This document shows, one piece after another, positions 35,233-43,839 of a stretch of DNA of 47,002 bases. The position numbers were made by a program, and so were the translations under genes. Within the stretch, counting starts at the first letter, position 1; each line of letters starts with the position of its first letter. The notes under the pieces were generated by a model that was given only the letters and a program-made list of their open reading frames with translations, made no database searches and was not told where the DNA came from. The DNA lies in assembly GCA_947630085.1 (NCBI GenBank), contig CANRGP010000005.1, positions 1-47,002 of the forward strand, read 5' to 3'. The stretch is from an uncultured Lachnospiraceae bacterium. GTDB lineage: Bacteria > Bacillota > Clostridia > Lachnospirales > Lachnospiraceae.

Positions 35233-36531
35233 CTATGGGCGGGTAAAAAAGCAGGAGACGGCGGTTTCCAGGGATACCTGGTCTGCGTGGGCCATCAGCT
35301 CCCTCGCAGAGTGCATTGCCAGAACCGGAACGCCCAGGTCCACGGTATTGATGGCCAGGAGCGGCGACAGGATGGATCCCTGCGCGGAGCCGCCCCGGAT
35401 ATCGGAGCGCTGGGAATATTTCCGGTACGGGACCGCCGCATTCCGGCAGATCTGCTCCATGACGCTGACGCATCGGGAGTCCGTGGAATACGCCTGGTGC
35501 GGGGACAGCTTCAGGACGACCCCGTCGCCGAGACAGATGGGATTGTTGATATCCGCCTTGTCGGGGCGGTTGGGATGGAGGGCATGGGCCACATCCAGGG
35601 AGAGGAGGAAGCCGCCCATGACCGCGTCGAGAAGGGCCTCCCGCCCGTATCCCAGCGATAAGAACAGCTTTTCCAGGATCCGCTCCGTGACGGCGGAGGA
35701 CGCTCCCTGTCTGGTGCGGCCTCCCACCTCCTCATTGTCATAGAGGAAGATCAGATTGATGCCGCCGTTTCGTATGCCGGAGGTTATCCCGCTCAGGCAG
35801 GCATGAACGGAGGTCAGATTGTCCAGGCGGGGCGAACTTAAAAATTCCCCGTTCATTCCCACGACGGCGCAGGGCTCCGCATTGTAGACGAACAGATCGA
35901 AATCAAGGATATCCTCCGGCGCACAGCACATTTTTTCAGCCAGCAGCTTCAGGAAGAAATGCTCTCTGTCCAGGCTGTCCGTTATCAGGCCGAGAAGGGG
36001 GAGCAGGTCGGTCTGCGGGTTGAGACTGCCCTTTCCGTTCCCGTCCGGATTTAAGTGGACGGCCAGATTGGGGATCACGAGGATGGGGTCCGAGAAGTTG
36101 ATGAAGCGGACGACAGGCTCAAAGGGTCCGGGACCTTTCAGGCATACCTTTCCCGCCACGGAGAGCGGCCGGTCCGTCCATGTGCTTAATAAGGGGCTCC
36201 CGTATATCCCCACGTTCAGTCTGCAGTAGCGTTCCGCGGTGATCTCGGCGGAGGGCTTGACGCGCAGGCAGGGCCAGTCGGTGTGGGCAATGCCTATACG
36301 CAGGGCCGGCTGTCCGGTCAGATCCTCTCCGACGGTGAATGCCGCAAGACCGGAATCAAAGAACGGAAGGACATACCCCTTCCCGGGGCTGATCTCCCAC
36401 TCGTCCGTGAGGGAAAGGGGAGAAAAGCCGGCATCCGTCAGGATCTCCCGGGCTTTCTGCACACAGTGGCAGGGGGAGACGGAAGCCTCGATCAGCTGAG
36501 TCAATGAAGACAGAACGTGGTTGTTTTCCAT
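35233..36531 (-). CDS. M18 family aminopeptidase
   Basis: Dinuclear-metal aminopeptidase of 432 residues, full length for the family. Metal-binding and catalytic segments are H83-T-D85 (IAHTDWPCLRVKP), Asp120 in TWTDRPLSVAG, Glu pair in DNEEVGGRTRQGA and the DVAHALHPN motif. It releases N-terminal, often acidic, residues from peptides in the cytoplasm. AAGGAG is 7 nt before ATG 36531. Convergent with the PrsA-like gene, 14 nt apart. A perfect 9-bp inverted repeat lies in its leader. Confidence 0.93.
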   Translation of the reverse strand: MENNHVLSSLTQLIEASVSPCHCVQKAREILTDAGFSPLSLTDEWEISPGKGYVLPFFDSGLAAFTVGEDLTGQPALRIGIAHTDWPCLRVKPSAEITAERYCRLNVGIYGSPLLSTWTDRPLSVAGKVCLKGPGPFEPVVRFINFSDPILVIPNLAVHLNPDGNGKGSLNPQTDLLPLLGLITDSLDREHFFLKLLAEKMCCAPEDILDFDLFVYNAEPCAVVGMNGEFLSSPRLDNLTSVHACLSGITSGIRNGGINLIFLYDNEEVGGRTRQGASSAVTERILEKLFLSLGYGREALLDAVMGGFLLSLDVAHALHPNRPDKADINNPICLGDGVVLKLSPHQAYSTDSRCVSVMEQICRNAAVPYRKYSQRSDIRGGSAQGSILSPLLAINTVDLGVPVLAMHSARELMAHADQVSLETAVSCFFTRP

Positions 36532-36559
36532 AGCAGACTCCTTTCGTTTCCGTGAACCG

Positions 36560-36582
36560 CGCAGGCGTGCCGGACGCCTGCG
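36560..36582. repeat. 9-bp inverted repeat in the aminopeptidase leader
   Basis: CGCAGGCGT, 5-nt loop, ACGCCTGCG. It could form an RNA hairpin 30 nt before the M18 gene start on the minus strand, or an operator. Function unknown. Confidence 0.5.
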
Positions 36583-36652
36583 GAACTGTCTTCCATGATA
36601 TCATAAAAGCGGAAAAATGGGAAGCCGCGGACGGCTTTTTCGGCATATGGGC

Positions 36653-36681
36653 TTGAAATGGACCGCCGGATGGGATAAGAT
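36653..36681 (+). promoter_or_regulatory. Promoter of the DUF5721-tdk unit
   Basis: TTGAAA (36653-36658), 17 bp, TAAGAT (36676-36681), 46 bp before the gene start. Confidence 0.65.
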
Positions 36682-36727
36682 AGAGAAAGTTCCATGAGAA
36701 CGGAATCTGGCTTGCGGAGCGTAAAAG

Positions 36728-37225
36728 ATGGTTGCACTGAAGATCGAGGACAAAAAAAGATTTACTTCGGAGCTCTTTATCGGGGAGCTTTTTGACCGCT
36801 TCTGGCTGTGTGAGGCCAATGTGGTGACGTTCAGTTCCTTCTCGGTGGACGGCAGGATCCGGAAGGGATACTATTCGCAGGAGGAATGTGCGGAGGGCCA
36901 AATCGGTGAATACGCGAACTGGTCGTCCGTCAGGCCGTTCTGTTTTTCCCTGATCCGGGGCAGGAGGCTTCCGGAGAGCTTTCGGATCGTCCTGAAGTAT
37001 CCGTCCCCGGCGGTGGGGAACTTTCTGGCCGGAACGGGACTTTCCGTGAGGGCCGACCAGGTGGGGGGCCTGTATCTGAACATCCACTACGAGGAGGAGA
37101 GGATCATGTGCTTTACCGGAGTCTCTCTGAATTTTTTTACGCTGGACAAGCTTCTGGAAAGAGCCTGGGATGAGAAAGTGTGCAGGTTCTTCAGAGAAAA
37201 GCAGATCGCGTATACCGTGGAATAG
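36728..37225 (+). CDS. DUF5721-like hypothetical protein
   Basis: 165 residues, soluble, no signal peptide or TM. Recognised by overall pattern as the lachnospiraceal DUF5721 family: begins VALKIEDKKRFTSELFIGE, with LCEANVVTFSSFSVDGRI, SFRIVLKYPSP and a C-terminal YEEERIMCFTGVSLNFFTLD. Function unknown. It is followed 55 nt later by thymidine kinase and may share its transcript. Confidence 0.75.
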   Translation: MVALKIEDKKRFTSELFIGELFDRFWLCEANVVTFSSFSVDGRIRKGYYSQEECAEGQIGEYANWSSVRPFCFSLIRGRRLPESFRIVLKYPSPAVGNFLAGTGLSVRADQVGGLYLNIHYEEERIMCFTGVSLNFFTLDKLLERAWDEKVCRFFREKQIAYTVE

Positions 37226-37280
37226 CGCACAGCCTGCCGTTTCGGGCCGTGTACAGGAGATGAGGAAGGGAGAAAGAACG

Positions 37281-37853
37281 ATGGCAAAGCTGTATTTTCG
37301 GTACGGAGCGATGGGAAGCTCCAAGACAGCCAACGCGCTGATGGTAGAGTACAATTATTTTGAGAGAGGGAAAAAAGCGCTTCTGGTGAAGCCGCGTCTG
37401 GACAGCCGCGACGGAGACTACCTGATACGGTCGCGGATCGGCCTTCAGAAGGAGGGGATCCTGCTGGAGCAGCTTGTCGCCATGAAGGACGAGGAGATCC
37501 GCGCGTATGACTGCGTGATCGTGGATGAGGCCCAGTTTGCTACGAAGGCCCAGGTGGAGTTCCTGGTACACATTGTGGATGATCTGGAGGTTCCGGTGAT
37601 CTGCTACGGACTGCGGACCGACTTCAGGAGGGAGTTCTTTGAGGGAAGCCTGTGGCTGATGGCCTGGGCGGATAAGATCGAGGAGATCAAGACCGTGTGC
37701 TGGTGCGGGAAGGCCGCTACCTGCAACGCCAGGATCGGTGAGGACGGGAAGATGGTCCGGGTGGGGCAGCAGGTGATGATGGGAGGAAACGACAGATACA
37801 CATCCCTGTGCCGCAAACACCATGCCCAGGGCGCGCTTGGCCCGGGAAGATAG
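37281..37853 (+). CDS. tdk: Thymidine kinase (type II)
   Basis: Phosphorylates thymidine in the salvage pathway. 190 residues. The frame is open from 37170 inside the previous gene, but GGAAGGGAG upstream of ATG 37281 marks the start. P-loop GAMGSSKT (9-16), Walker B-like VIVDEAQF, the nucleoside site FRREFFEGS and the zinc cysteines (CWCGKAATC and LCRKHH) are intact. A CIRCE-type hairpin with a T-tract downstream may end its transcript. Confidence 0.94.
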   Translation: MAKLYFRYGAMGSSKTANALMVEYNYFERGKKALLVKPRLDSRDGDYLIRSRIGLQKEGILLEQLVAMKDEEIRAYDCVIVDEAQFATKAQVEFLVHIVDDLEVPVICYGLRTDFRREFFEGSLWLMAWADKIEEIKTVCWCGKAATCNARIGEDGKMVRVGQQVMMGGNDRYTSLCRKHHAQGALGPGR

Positions 37854-37915
37854 AGAGACCGGCCCCTGCAATCTGCCGTCCGGCCGTCCCGGAAAAACGG
37901 ACGGAACACATTTTA

Positions 37916-37942
37916 CTAGCACTCATTTACGATGAGTGCTAA
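37916..37942. promoter_or_regulatory. CIRCE element (HrcA operator) before htpG
   Basis: CTAGCACTC-N9-GAGTGCTAA matches the CIRCE consensus TTAGCACTC-N9-GAGTGCTAA with one mismatch. It lies 8 bp upstream of the htpG -35. HrcA binding would give heat-shock control of htpG. Confidence 0.9.
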
Positions 37943-37949
37943 TTTTTTT
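37917..37949 (+). terminator. Possible tdk terminator formed by the CIRCE hairpin
   Basis: As RNA the same sequence makes a 10-bp perfect stem (TAGCACTCAT with ATGAGTGCTA, 5-nt loop) followed by seven T residues. It could stop read-through from tdk. Confidence 0.5.
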
Positions 37950-37950
37950 C

Positions 37951-37979
37951 TTGACAAATGGAAAAAGCCGTACTAGAAT
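37951..37979 (+). promoter_or_regulatory. htpG promoter
   Basis: TTGACA (37951-37956), 17 bp, TAGAAT (37974-37979). Near-consensus sigma-A promoter immediately after the CIRCE element. Confidence 0.88.
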
Positions 37980-38039
37980 CAGGATAGAAATCTTAATAGG
38001 CGGCGCCTGAGCCGCCGGGACAAAAGGAGCGATGAGAAT

Positions 38040-40043
38040 ATGACATCTAAAAAAGGAAGCTTATCCATAAGCAGCGAGAATATTTTCCCGGTGATCAAGA
38101 AGTGGCTGTATTCCGACCACGACATTTTTTACCGTGAGCTGGTTTCCAACGGCTGCGACGCGATCACCAAGCTGAAGAAGCTGGAGCTGATGGGCGAATA
38201 CGAGAAGCCGGAGGATCTGGAGTATAAGATCCAGATCACGGTCAATCCCAACGAAAAGACCATATCCGTGTCCGACAACGGCCTGGGCATGACGGAGGAA
38301 GAGGTGGAGGAATACATTAACCAGATCGCCTTTTCCGGCGCCCAGGATTTCCTGGAGAAATACAAGGATAAAGCCAATGAGGACCAGATCATCGGCCATT
38401 TCGGCCTGGGCTTTTATTCAGCGTTCATGGTCGCCGACCGGGTAACCATTGACACTCTTTCCTATCGGGAGGGAGCGCAGGCGGTGCACTGGGAATCCGA
38501 CGGCGGAACCGAGTTCGAGATGAGCGAAGGAGACAGAAAATCTCACGGGACTACGGTGACCCTCTATCTCAACGATGACAGCACGGAGTTTGCCAATGAG
38601 TACCGCGCAAGAGAGGTCGTCGAGAAATACTGCGGGTTTATGCCTGTGCCCATTTTCCTGGACAACGCGGCGGCGGAACCCGCCTACCAGACGATCGAGA
38701 AGGACGAGCTGACGGAGAAGGACACCATTGTAGAGACCATCGTCGAAGAGGCCAAGACGGAAGAGAAGGAGAACGAAAACGGCGAAAAGGAGGTTGTCGA
38801 GGTTTCTCCGGCCAAAGAGAAGTACAAAATCCTGAAGCGCCCCGTGCCGCTGAACGATGTAGATCCCTTATGGAACCGCCATCCGAACGAATGCACGGAG
38901 GAGCAGTACAGGGATTTCTACCGGAAGGTCTTCATGGATTACAAGGAGCCTCTGTTCTGGATCCATCTCAACATGGATTATCCGTTCAACCTGAAGGGGA
39001 TTCTGTACTTCCCCAAGATCAATACGGAGTATGACAGCATTGAGGGGACCATCAAGCTTTACAACAGCCAGGTATTCATTGCGGACAATATTAAAGAAGT
39101 GATCCCGGAGTTCCTGATGCTTCTGAAGGGAGTCATCGACTGTCCGGATCTGCCGCTGAACGTGTCCAGAAGCGCGCTGCAGAACGACGGATTTGTGAAG
39201 AAAATCTCCGACTACATTACCAAAAAGGTGGCGGATAAGCTCTCCGGAATGTGCAAGACGGACCGGGAAACTTACGAGAAATACTGGGACGATATCAGCC
39301 CCTTCATCAAATACGGCTGCCTGAAGGATGAAAAGTTCGAGGAGAAGATGAAGGATTATATTCTCTTTAAAAATCTGGACGGCAAATACCTGACCTTCCA
39401 GGATTGCCTGGACGCGGCCAGGGACAAGCATGAGAACATAATTTATTATGTGACCGACGAGAAGGAACAGGGCCAGTATATCAATATGTTCCGCAGGGAA
39501 GGGCTGGACGCGGTGATGCTCGGCCACAATATCGACGCTCCGTTCATCAGCCAGATGGAACAGAAGAATGAGGGAGTCAAATTCCTGCGCATCGACGCCG
39601 ACGTGAGCGCCACCTTCAAAGAGGAAGTGAAGGAGGAGGATGCGGAAAGCTTCAAGGCTGACAGCGACAAGCTGACGGAGACGTTCAAAAAGGTCCTGGG
39701 CAACGAGAAGCTGGAGATCAAGGTCGAGAAGCTCAAGGACGATCATCTGGCATCCATGATCACGGTTTCCGAGGAGAGCCGGAGGATGCAGGATATGATG
39801 AAGATGTATAATATGTACGGCATGGATCCGGGGATGTTCGGCGGCATGGGCGAAACGCTGGTGCTCAACGCAAATCACAGGCTCGTCCAGTATGTGCTGG
39901 ATCATGCGGAAGGGGAACTGACGGACAAGATCTGCCACCAGCTCTACGATATGGCGGCTCTGAGCCACGGGAGCCTGTCCCCCGAAAGGATGACCGCTTT
40001 TCTGGAGCGCAGCAACGAGATCATGACGGAGCTGATCGGCTGA
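38040..40043 (+). CDS. htpG: HSP90-family chaperone HtpG
   Basis: ATP-dependent molecular chaperone, 667 residues. The GHKL ATPase motifs are LVSNGCDAITKLKK, VSDNGLGMTEEEVEEYI, GHFGLGFYSAFMV and HGTTVTLYL. A charged linker (about 235-260, rich in Glu/Lys) joins the middle domain, where SRSALQNDG carries the catalytic Arg region. The C-terminal dimerisation domain follows. It is preceded by a CIRCE element, so class I heat-shock (HrcA) control is predicted rather than the uncontrolled or class III control described in B. subtilis. Confidence 0.97.
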   Translation: MTSKKGSLSISSENIFPVIKKWLYSDHDIFYRELVSNGCDAITKLKKLELMGEYEKPEDLEYKIQITVNPNEKTISVSDNGLGMTEEEVEEYINQIAFSGAQDFLEKYKDKANEDQIIGHFGLGFYSAFMVADRVTIDTLSYREGAQAVHWESDGGTEFEMSEGDRKSHGTTVTLYLNDDSTEFANEYRAREVVEKYCGFMPVPIFLDNAAAEPAYQTIEKDELTEKDTIVETIVEEAKTEEKENENGEKEVVEVSPAKEKYKILKRPVPLNDVDPLWNRHPNECTEEQYRDFYRKVFMDYKEPLFWIHLNMDYPFNLKGILYFPKINTEYDSIEGTIKLYNSQVFIADNIKEVIPEFLMLLKGVIDCPDLPLNVSRSALQNDGFVKKISDYITKKVADKLSGMCKTDRETYEKYWDDISPFIKYGCLKDEKFEEKMKDYILFKNLDGKYLTFQDCLDAARDKHENIIYYVTDEKEQGQYINMFRREGLDAVMLGHNIDAPFISQMEQKNEGVKFLRIDADVSATFKEEVKEEDAESFKADSDKLTETFKKVLGNEKLEIKVEKLKDDHLASMITVSEESRRMQDMMKMYNMYGMDPGMFGGMGETLVLNANHRLVQYVLDHAEGELTDKICHQLYDMAALSHGSLSPERMTAFLERSNEIMTELIG

Positions 40044-40086
40044 GAACGATAGTACCGGATATTTTTCTTTATATTCACGGCAGGAG

Positions 40087-40138
40087 AAAGCGCCTCGGGG
40101 AAGAGAATGCCTTCCCGGAGGCGCTTTGCGTCGTTTTT
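40087..40138 (+). terminator. htpG terminator
   Basis: A 17-bp stem (40087-40103 with 40111-40127, one mismatch) and a 7-nt loop, then GCGTCGTTTTTGT. The 315-bp gap to the next gene holds only this terminator and a promoter. Confidence 0.85.
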
Positions 40139-40204
40139 GTGGGGCAATGCGGATCGCCGGTACAAGATATGGACATTTTCCGCGCAAATTTACGAAAAAT
40201 TGTC

Positions 40205-40233
40205 TTGAGTCTGCATATCAATAATGATATAAT
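40205..40233 (+). promoter_or_regulatory. Promoter of the zinc-ribbon envelope cluster
   Basis: TTGAGT (40205-40210), 17 bp, perfect TATAAT (40228-40233). The predicted start site is about 40240, giving a leader of about 120 nt before the TTG start at 40359. Confidence 0.65.
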
Positions 40234-40358
40234 AAATATGTTTTATGGATTTAAAAAAATGCAGAAAGTTTAAAACGGTTTGTGCCTGTCGTTCGTCTTA
40301 TAAGCAGACAGAGATAAATCGAAAAACGAAAATCCATTTCAGAGGGGAGAATGACAAA

Positions 40359-40988
40359 TTGAGCGGAGGAAAGAAAGCGATCATCGCCGTGCTGGGAGTC
40401 GGCATTGTTCTCGCAGCCGCAGCTACGCTCTTTTTGAGTTTCGGCCCGGTGTACGGAAAGAGCGGGGCACAGGGGCAGGGACAGAAAGAAGAGGAATCCT
40501 CGGGTGAGACGCTGCTCGCCAGAGAGGAGCAGAGTCAGGTATCGGTCCTCGATATGAAGGATATGGCATATCAGGCGACGGGGGAGACTCCGCCCGAAGC
40601 GGCCGAGACCGAGACGGAGCCCGTGAATACGCTGCTCCAGGATGAGACGTTCCCGGAGAGCAGCTCCTATGTGATGGGAGAGGAGGAAAGCCTCCTTCCG
40701 GAGAACGCGGATTCGGAGTACGTTCTTCCGGACAGCAATACGCGCTACTATACGCGGCAGGAGCTGGAGGCTCTTTCGGATGAGGAACTCTATTACGCGA
40801 GAAATGAGATCTATGCCCGTCTGGGACGTAAATTTAAGTCCGACGTGCTGAACGAGTATTTCAGCTCGAAGTCCTGGTATGTTCCGCGGTATGAGCCGGG
40901 TGACTTTGACAGCCTGGGTGATTCGGCGTTTAACCAGTACGAGCTTGCCAACAGAAATCTGATCGTTGAGATCGAAGGATCGAGGTGA
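40359..40988 (+). CDS. YARHG-domain membrane-anchored protein
   Basis: 209 residues. The open frame reaches ATG 40245, but that codon is about 5 nt from the predicted transcript start and has no ribosome site. AGGGGAGA with 8-nt spacing supports TTG 40359. Layout: short basic N-terminus, one TM (about 7-28), an acidic low-complexity extracellular linker rich in Glu/Ser/Thr (about 35-120), then a YARHG domain (about 123-185: YYTRQELEALSDEELYYARN, IYARLGRKF, SWYVPRYEP). YARHG domains occur in surface proteins near peptidoglycan-related modules; function unknown. The stop overlaps the ribosome site of the next gene. Confidence 0.82.
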   Translation: MSGGKKAIIAVLGVGIVLAAAATLFLSFGPVYGKSGAQGQGQKEEESSGETLLAREEQSQVSVLDMKDMAYQATGETPPEAAETETEPVNTLLQDETFPESSSYVMGEEESLLPENADSEYVLPDSNTRYYTRQELEALSDEELYYARNEIYARLGRKFKSDVLNEYFSSKSWYVPRYEPGDFDSLGDSAFNQYELANRNLIVEIEGSR

Positions 40989-40993
40989 TGGGT

Positions 40994-42331
40994 ATGTTTT
41001 GTCCTAACTGCGGAACAAGGAATGTGGATTCGGCAAAATTCTGCGAGTCCTGCGGCTATAACCTGATGCAGGAACAGCCGGCGCCCCAGCAGCAGGGAGT
41101 GCAGCCTACACCCCAGCAGCAGGGAGTGCAGCCTGCGCCTCAGCAGCAGGGGACGCAGCCGGCGCCTCAGGGAGCTCCGATTCCCCGGATTCAGCCGGTA
41201 TATCAGCAGCCCGTGGGGACGCCTTATCCGGCGCCCGTCCAGCCGGCTCCGAAGAAACCGGTATCTCCGGCTGTATTTGTTATCCTGGCCGAGGCGGCGG
41301 TACTGGCTTTGCTCTGCTTCCTCTGCTACAGCCGGATCCAGACGCTGAACGACCCGAAGACAGCGGTAGACCGCTATATGACGGCCGTAATGAACGGAAA
41401 CTACGGAGAGGCGTATTCGTATCTGGATCTGCCGGATTCTCCTTATCTGACCGAGGAAAGCTATGAGCGTTATATGGATGCGTCCGGAATGGACCAGATA
41501 GTCAATTACAGCATCGAAAAGGATGAAAGCGGAAAGGACAGGGATTCCGTCAGGAGCTATCTGGTGGAGGTCACGCGGAAGGGAAGCACATCATCGGAGC
41601 CCATCCGGATCCAGGCGTCCCGTTCCCGCGAGAAGAGAATGCTGATCCTGGATCAGTGGAACCTGAAGGCGGAGGATATGGTGGTGGAGGATGTACAGAT
41701 CGAGACCTCGCCTCTGCTGACGGTTTCTCTGGACGGCATCACGCTGGACCGTAAGAATTCGACGGTGGAGGACGACGGAAGCCAGCGGATCTATACGCTT
41801 CCCGAAACATTTAAGGGAATCCATACCATGACGGTTTCCGGCGACGGATTTGTGCCTTATGCGAAGGAGTTGGAATTCAGCTATGACGTCCAGTGGGAGG
41901 AGCTGGAGTTCCCGTATGTGAGCGAGGAGCTGTTTCAGGAGCTGAGCGGCAGAGCCGCGGAGTCATGGAACCAGCTGATCACGGGGATCCTGGCGGGCGC
42001 GGATGCGGACACCATGCCGGAGGAGCTGCAGGACGGTTATGACTACGCATACGATATTCACCGCTTCTGGGGAAGCGACGATTATACTACGGAGATCCAG
42101 CTGACGAATCTGACCGCCTCCCTGCAGGAGTTTGATTACTGGATGGAGAACCCGGAGATCCGGATCACGATCTCCGCGGATGAGGTTCGGAACGGCGTCT
42201 ATGTCAATTCATACAATCCCGCGCTGAGAGAGGAACTGCATGAACAGGGTGTGGGCAAGTTTAATGTGGTATACGCCCTGCAGAACGAGGAGTGGGTTCT
42301 GCAGGAGTATGATACAAGCTTTTCATATTAA
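40994..42331 (+). CDS. Zinc-ribbon, P/Q-linker, single-TM protein (TcaA/YvbJ-like architecture)
   Basis: 445 residues. GAGGTG with 6-nt spacing sets ATG 40994 (MFCPNCGTRN). N-terminal zinc ribbon with Cys3/Cys6/Cys17/Cys20 (FCPNCG, FCESCG), a Pro/Gln linker with three 9-residue repeats (residues 31-57), one TM (about 92-112) and a large extracellular part. The latter starts with an NTF2-like segment (TAVDRYMTAVMNGNYGEAYS) followed by beta-rich domains (LLTVSLDGITLDRK, GIHTMTVSGDGFVPYAKE). This cytosolic zinc ribbon plus extracytoplasmic domains resembles S. aureus TcaA and B. subtilis YvbJ, linked to cell-wall antibiotic response. Homology is by architecture only. Confidence 0.8.
   Translation: MFCPNCGTRNVDSAKFCESCGYNLMQEQPAPQQQGVQPTPQQQGVQPAPQQQGTQPAPQGAPIPRIQPVYQQPVGTPYPAPVQPAPKKPVSPAVFVILAEAAVLALLCFLCYSRIQTLNDPKTAVDRYMTAVMNGNYGEAYSYLDLPDSPYLTEESYERYMDASGMDQIVNYSIEKDESGKDRDSVRSYLVEVTRKGSTSSEPIRIQASRSREKRMLILDQWNLKAEDMVVEDVQIETSPLLTVSLDGITLDRKNSTVEDDGSQRIYTLPETFKGIHTMTVSGDGFVPYAKELEFSYDVQWEELEFPYVSEELFQELSGRAAESWNQLITGILAGADADTMPEELQDGYDYAYDIHRFWGSDDYTTEIQLTNLTASLQEFDYWMENPEIRITISADEVRNGVYVNSYNPALREELHEQGVGKFNVVYALQNEEWVLQEYDTSFSY
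41084..41164 (+). repeat. 27-bp tandem repeat, three copies
   Basis: Units 41084-41110, 41111-41137 and 41138-41164 encode PQQQGVQPT-type nonapeptides in the cytosolic linker of the zinc-ribbon protein. Confidence 0.85.
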
Positions 42332-42357
42332 GAAAAAAGAAAAGGAGAGTAAGAAAC

Positions 42358-43251
42358 ATGGCGAATTTCTGTAAGTATTGTGGAAAACCTATCGTAGGCG
42401 ATTCCTGCGACTGTCCGGGGGCAGTTGCCGAGGCGCAGGCAAAAGCACAGGTGCAGCAGGCGATGAACGCGGCCCCGCAGCCGGGCCAGGTACCGCCGCG
42501 TCCGGGTCAGGTGCCGCCGCAGCCGGGCCAGGTGCCGCCGCAGCCGGGTCAGGTACCGCCGCAGTATGGCCAGGCTCCCTATGGGCAGCCGCAGTACGGC
42601 CAGGCTCCGGCCCAGCCGCTTGTAAGTCCGCAGATGCAGACGGTATTGGGTGAGGTGAAGGATCTGGCTCTGGGCATTTTCCGGGCTCCTGAGAGAACGC
42701 TTCAGCAGGCGGCCGCGGCTCCGGTCAAGACCGCGCAGTATATTCTTCTGGGAATCGCTTCGGTTGTGATTCTTTTCCTGATTTCCTTTATGTCGCCTGT
42801 TAAGGGCATCGGATACGGGACTATGTTCAAGTTTGCGTTTATCTGCACGCTGATCACGGTCGGCGTCCGCCTGGTATACGGGATCGCGGCTGGACTGGCT
42901 GTCCGCAAGCAGAACCCGTCCGTTACGATCCCCACGGCGATCGGAGTTTTTTCTGTGACGTTAGTGTATGATGCGGCGATCTGCCTGCTTCTGCTGATCT
43001 TCATCAAGATCTCTCTGTGGGAGCTGGTTATTGCGTTTCTGCTGTTCTGGCTTGTAGCCTCCGTGATCTGCGCATATCTGGCAACGGATGTGCTGGCCCT
43101 GAAGAAGAGCGGAACGGTGTTTATCACCTCCCTGGTTATCCAGCTGGTGCTTATGGTGGTACTGGTATTCGTGATCCGCGGAATCGGTGCAAGTATGCTG
43201 GGTGATCTTCTGGAAGACGCGGCGGGGAGCCTGATGGGAAGTATGTGGTAA
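42358..43251 (+). CDS. Zinc-ribbon, repeat-linker, multi-TM protein (Yip1-like)
   Basis: 297 residues. ATG 42358 follows AAAGGAGAG. N-terminal zinc-binding motif (Cys5, Cys8, Cys17, Cys19; FCKYCG then CDCPG), a Pro/Gln/Gly linker with four PGQVPPQ repeats (residues 42-69) and PQYGQ motifs, then about five TM segments (about 125-290) that resemble the Yip1/YIF1 membrane-protein fold. Role unknown. Same zinc ribbon plus flexible linker plus membrane pattern as the gene before, at 26-nt spacing, so they probably act together. Confidence 0.75.
   Translation: MANFCKYCGKPIVGDSCDCPGAVAEAQAKAQVQQAMNAAPQPGQVPPRPGQVPPQPGQVPPQPGQVPPQYGQAPYGQPQYGQAPAQPLVSPQMQTVLGEVKDLALGIFRAPERTLQQAAAAPVKTAQYILLGIASVVILFLISFMSPVKGIGYGTMFKFAFICTLITVGVRLVYGIAAGLAVRKQNPSVTIPTAIGVFSVTLVYDAAICLLLLIFIKISLWELVIAFLLFWLVASVICAYLATDVLALKKSGTVFITSLVIQLVLMVVLVFVIRGIGASMLGDLLEDAAGSLMGSMW
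42481..42564 (+). repeat. 21-bp tandem repeat, four copies
   Basis: Four units (42481-42501, 42502-42522, 42523-42543, 42544-42564) differing only at a few positions, encoding PGQVPP(Q/R). Confidence 0.9.
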
Positions 43252-43269
43252 TTCTCTGAAATCACATAA

Positions 43270-43308
43270 AACGGCATGGGATCTCCTCATAGGGGGTCCC
43301 ATGCTTTT
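43270..43308 (+). terminator. Terminator inside the zinc-ribbon cluster
   Basis: GCATGGGA and TCCCATGC arms with a TTTT tract. It lies just after the Yip1-like gene, so the downstream three genes may be partly separate. No clear promoter is seen in 43309-43398. Confidence 0.75.
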
Positions 43309-43398
43309 GTCTCAAAAAGATCATATCCTGTGTCAGAACAGGCGTTTCGCGGCGGGACGCGCCGCGGAACGGAGCAATCATTATTATGGAGGAAGGAC

Positions 43399-43827
43399 AT
43401 GAAAAAATACATTAGAAATCCGCTTATTCTCGGACTTCTCGTATGGATCGTGCTGATCGTCGTCCTGAATGTGGCCGCGGGTCATATTTCCAATTCCCCG
43501 GAAGGGGCTGTGGAGCGGCTTGCGCAGGCTCTGAGCTCGGGAAAGGACAGCGAGATCCTGAAGAGCTACACGAGCGGGCTGAAGGAAGAGTACCAGATGT
43601 ATTCCTCATGGGGAGAGAAGCTTAACGTCAGGGATATACTGGGGATCGAAGAGGGAAAATATGAACTGCTGGTTCAGAAGGTGGATATGGATGAAGAAGA
43701 TCCGGATATAGCTACGGTCGTCTGCATCATGATCGCTTCCGGAGGCGACAGAGAAAACGAGGAGATTCGTCCCCTGCAGTTCCAGCTTCAGCGCGAAAAC
43801 GGAAAATGGCTTGTCCGGTATAATTAA
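43399..43827 (+). CDS. Small membrane-anchored NTF2-like protein
   Basis: 142 residues. The frame opens at 43276 but GGAGGAAGG sets ATG 43399 (MKKYIRNPLILGL). One N-terminal TM (about 9-27), remainder outside the cell. SPEGAVERLAQALSSGKDSEIL begins an NTF2/DUF4878-like domain and RPLQFQLQRENGKWLVRYN is its typical last strand pair. The TcaA-like neighbour has the same kind of segment. It is followed after 12 nt by the lipoprotein gene. Function unknown. Confidence 0.75.
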   Translation: MKKYIRNPLILGLLVWIVLIVVLNVAAGHISNSPEGAVERLAQALSSGKDSEILKSYTSGLKEEYQMYSSWGEKLNVRDILGIEEGKYELLVQKVDMDEEDPDIATVVCIMIASGGDRENEEIRPLQFQLQRENGKWLVRYN

Positions 43828-43839
43828 GGAGGGCGGATT

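Noticed and set aside
35222-35243. CCCGCC/GGCGGG hairpin as a terminator of the PrsA-like gene
   Set aside because: It is followed by A residues rather than T on the plus strand and overlaps the stop region of the convergent aminopeptidase gene, so the support is too weak.
40245-40358. N-terminal extension of the YARHG protein from ATG 40245
   Set aside because: The codon lies about 5 nt from the predicted transcript start without SD; a good SD precedes TTG 40359, right before the TM segment.
42481-42564. Possible CRISPR-like array
   Set aside because: Units are 21 bp, contiguous without spacers and in frame with a Pro/Gln linker.
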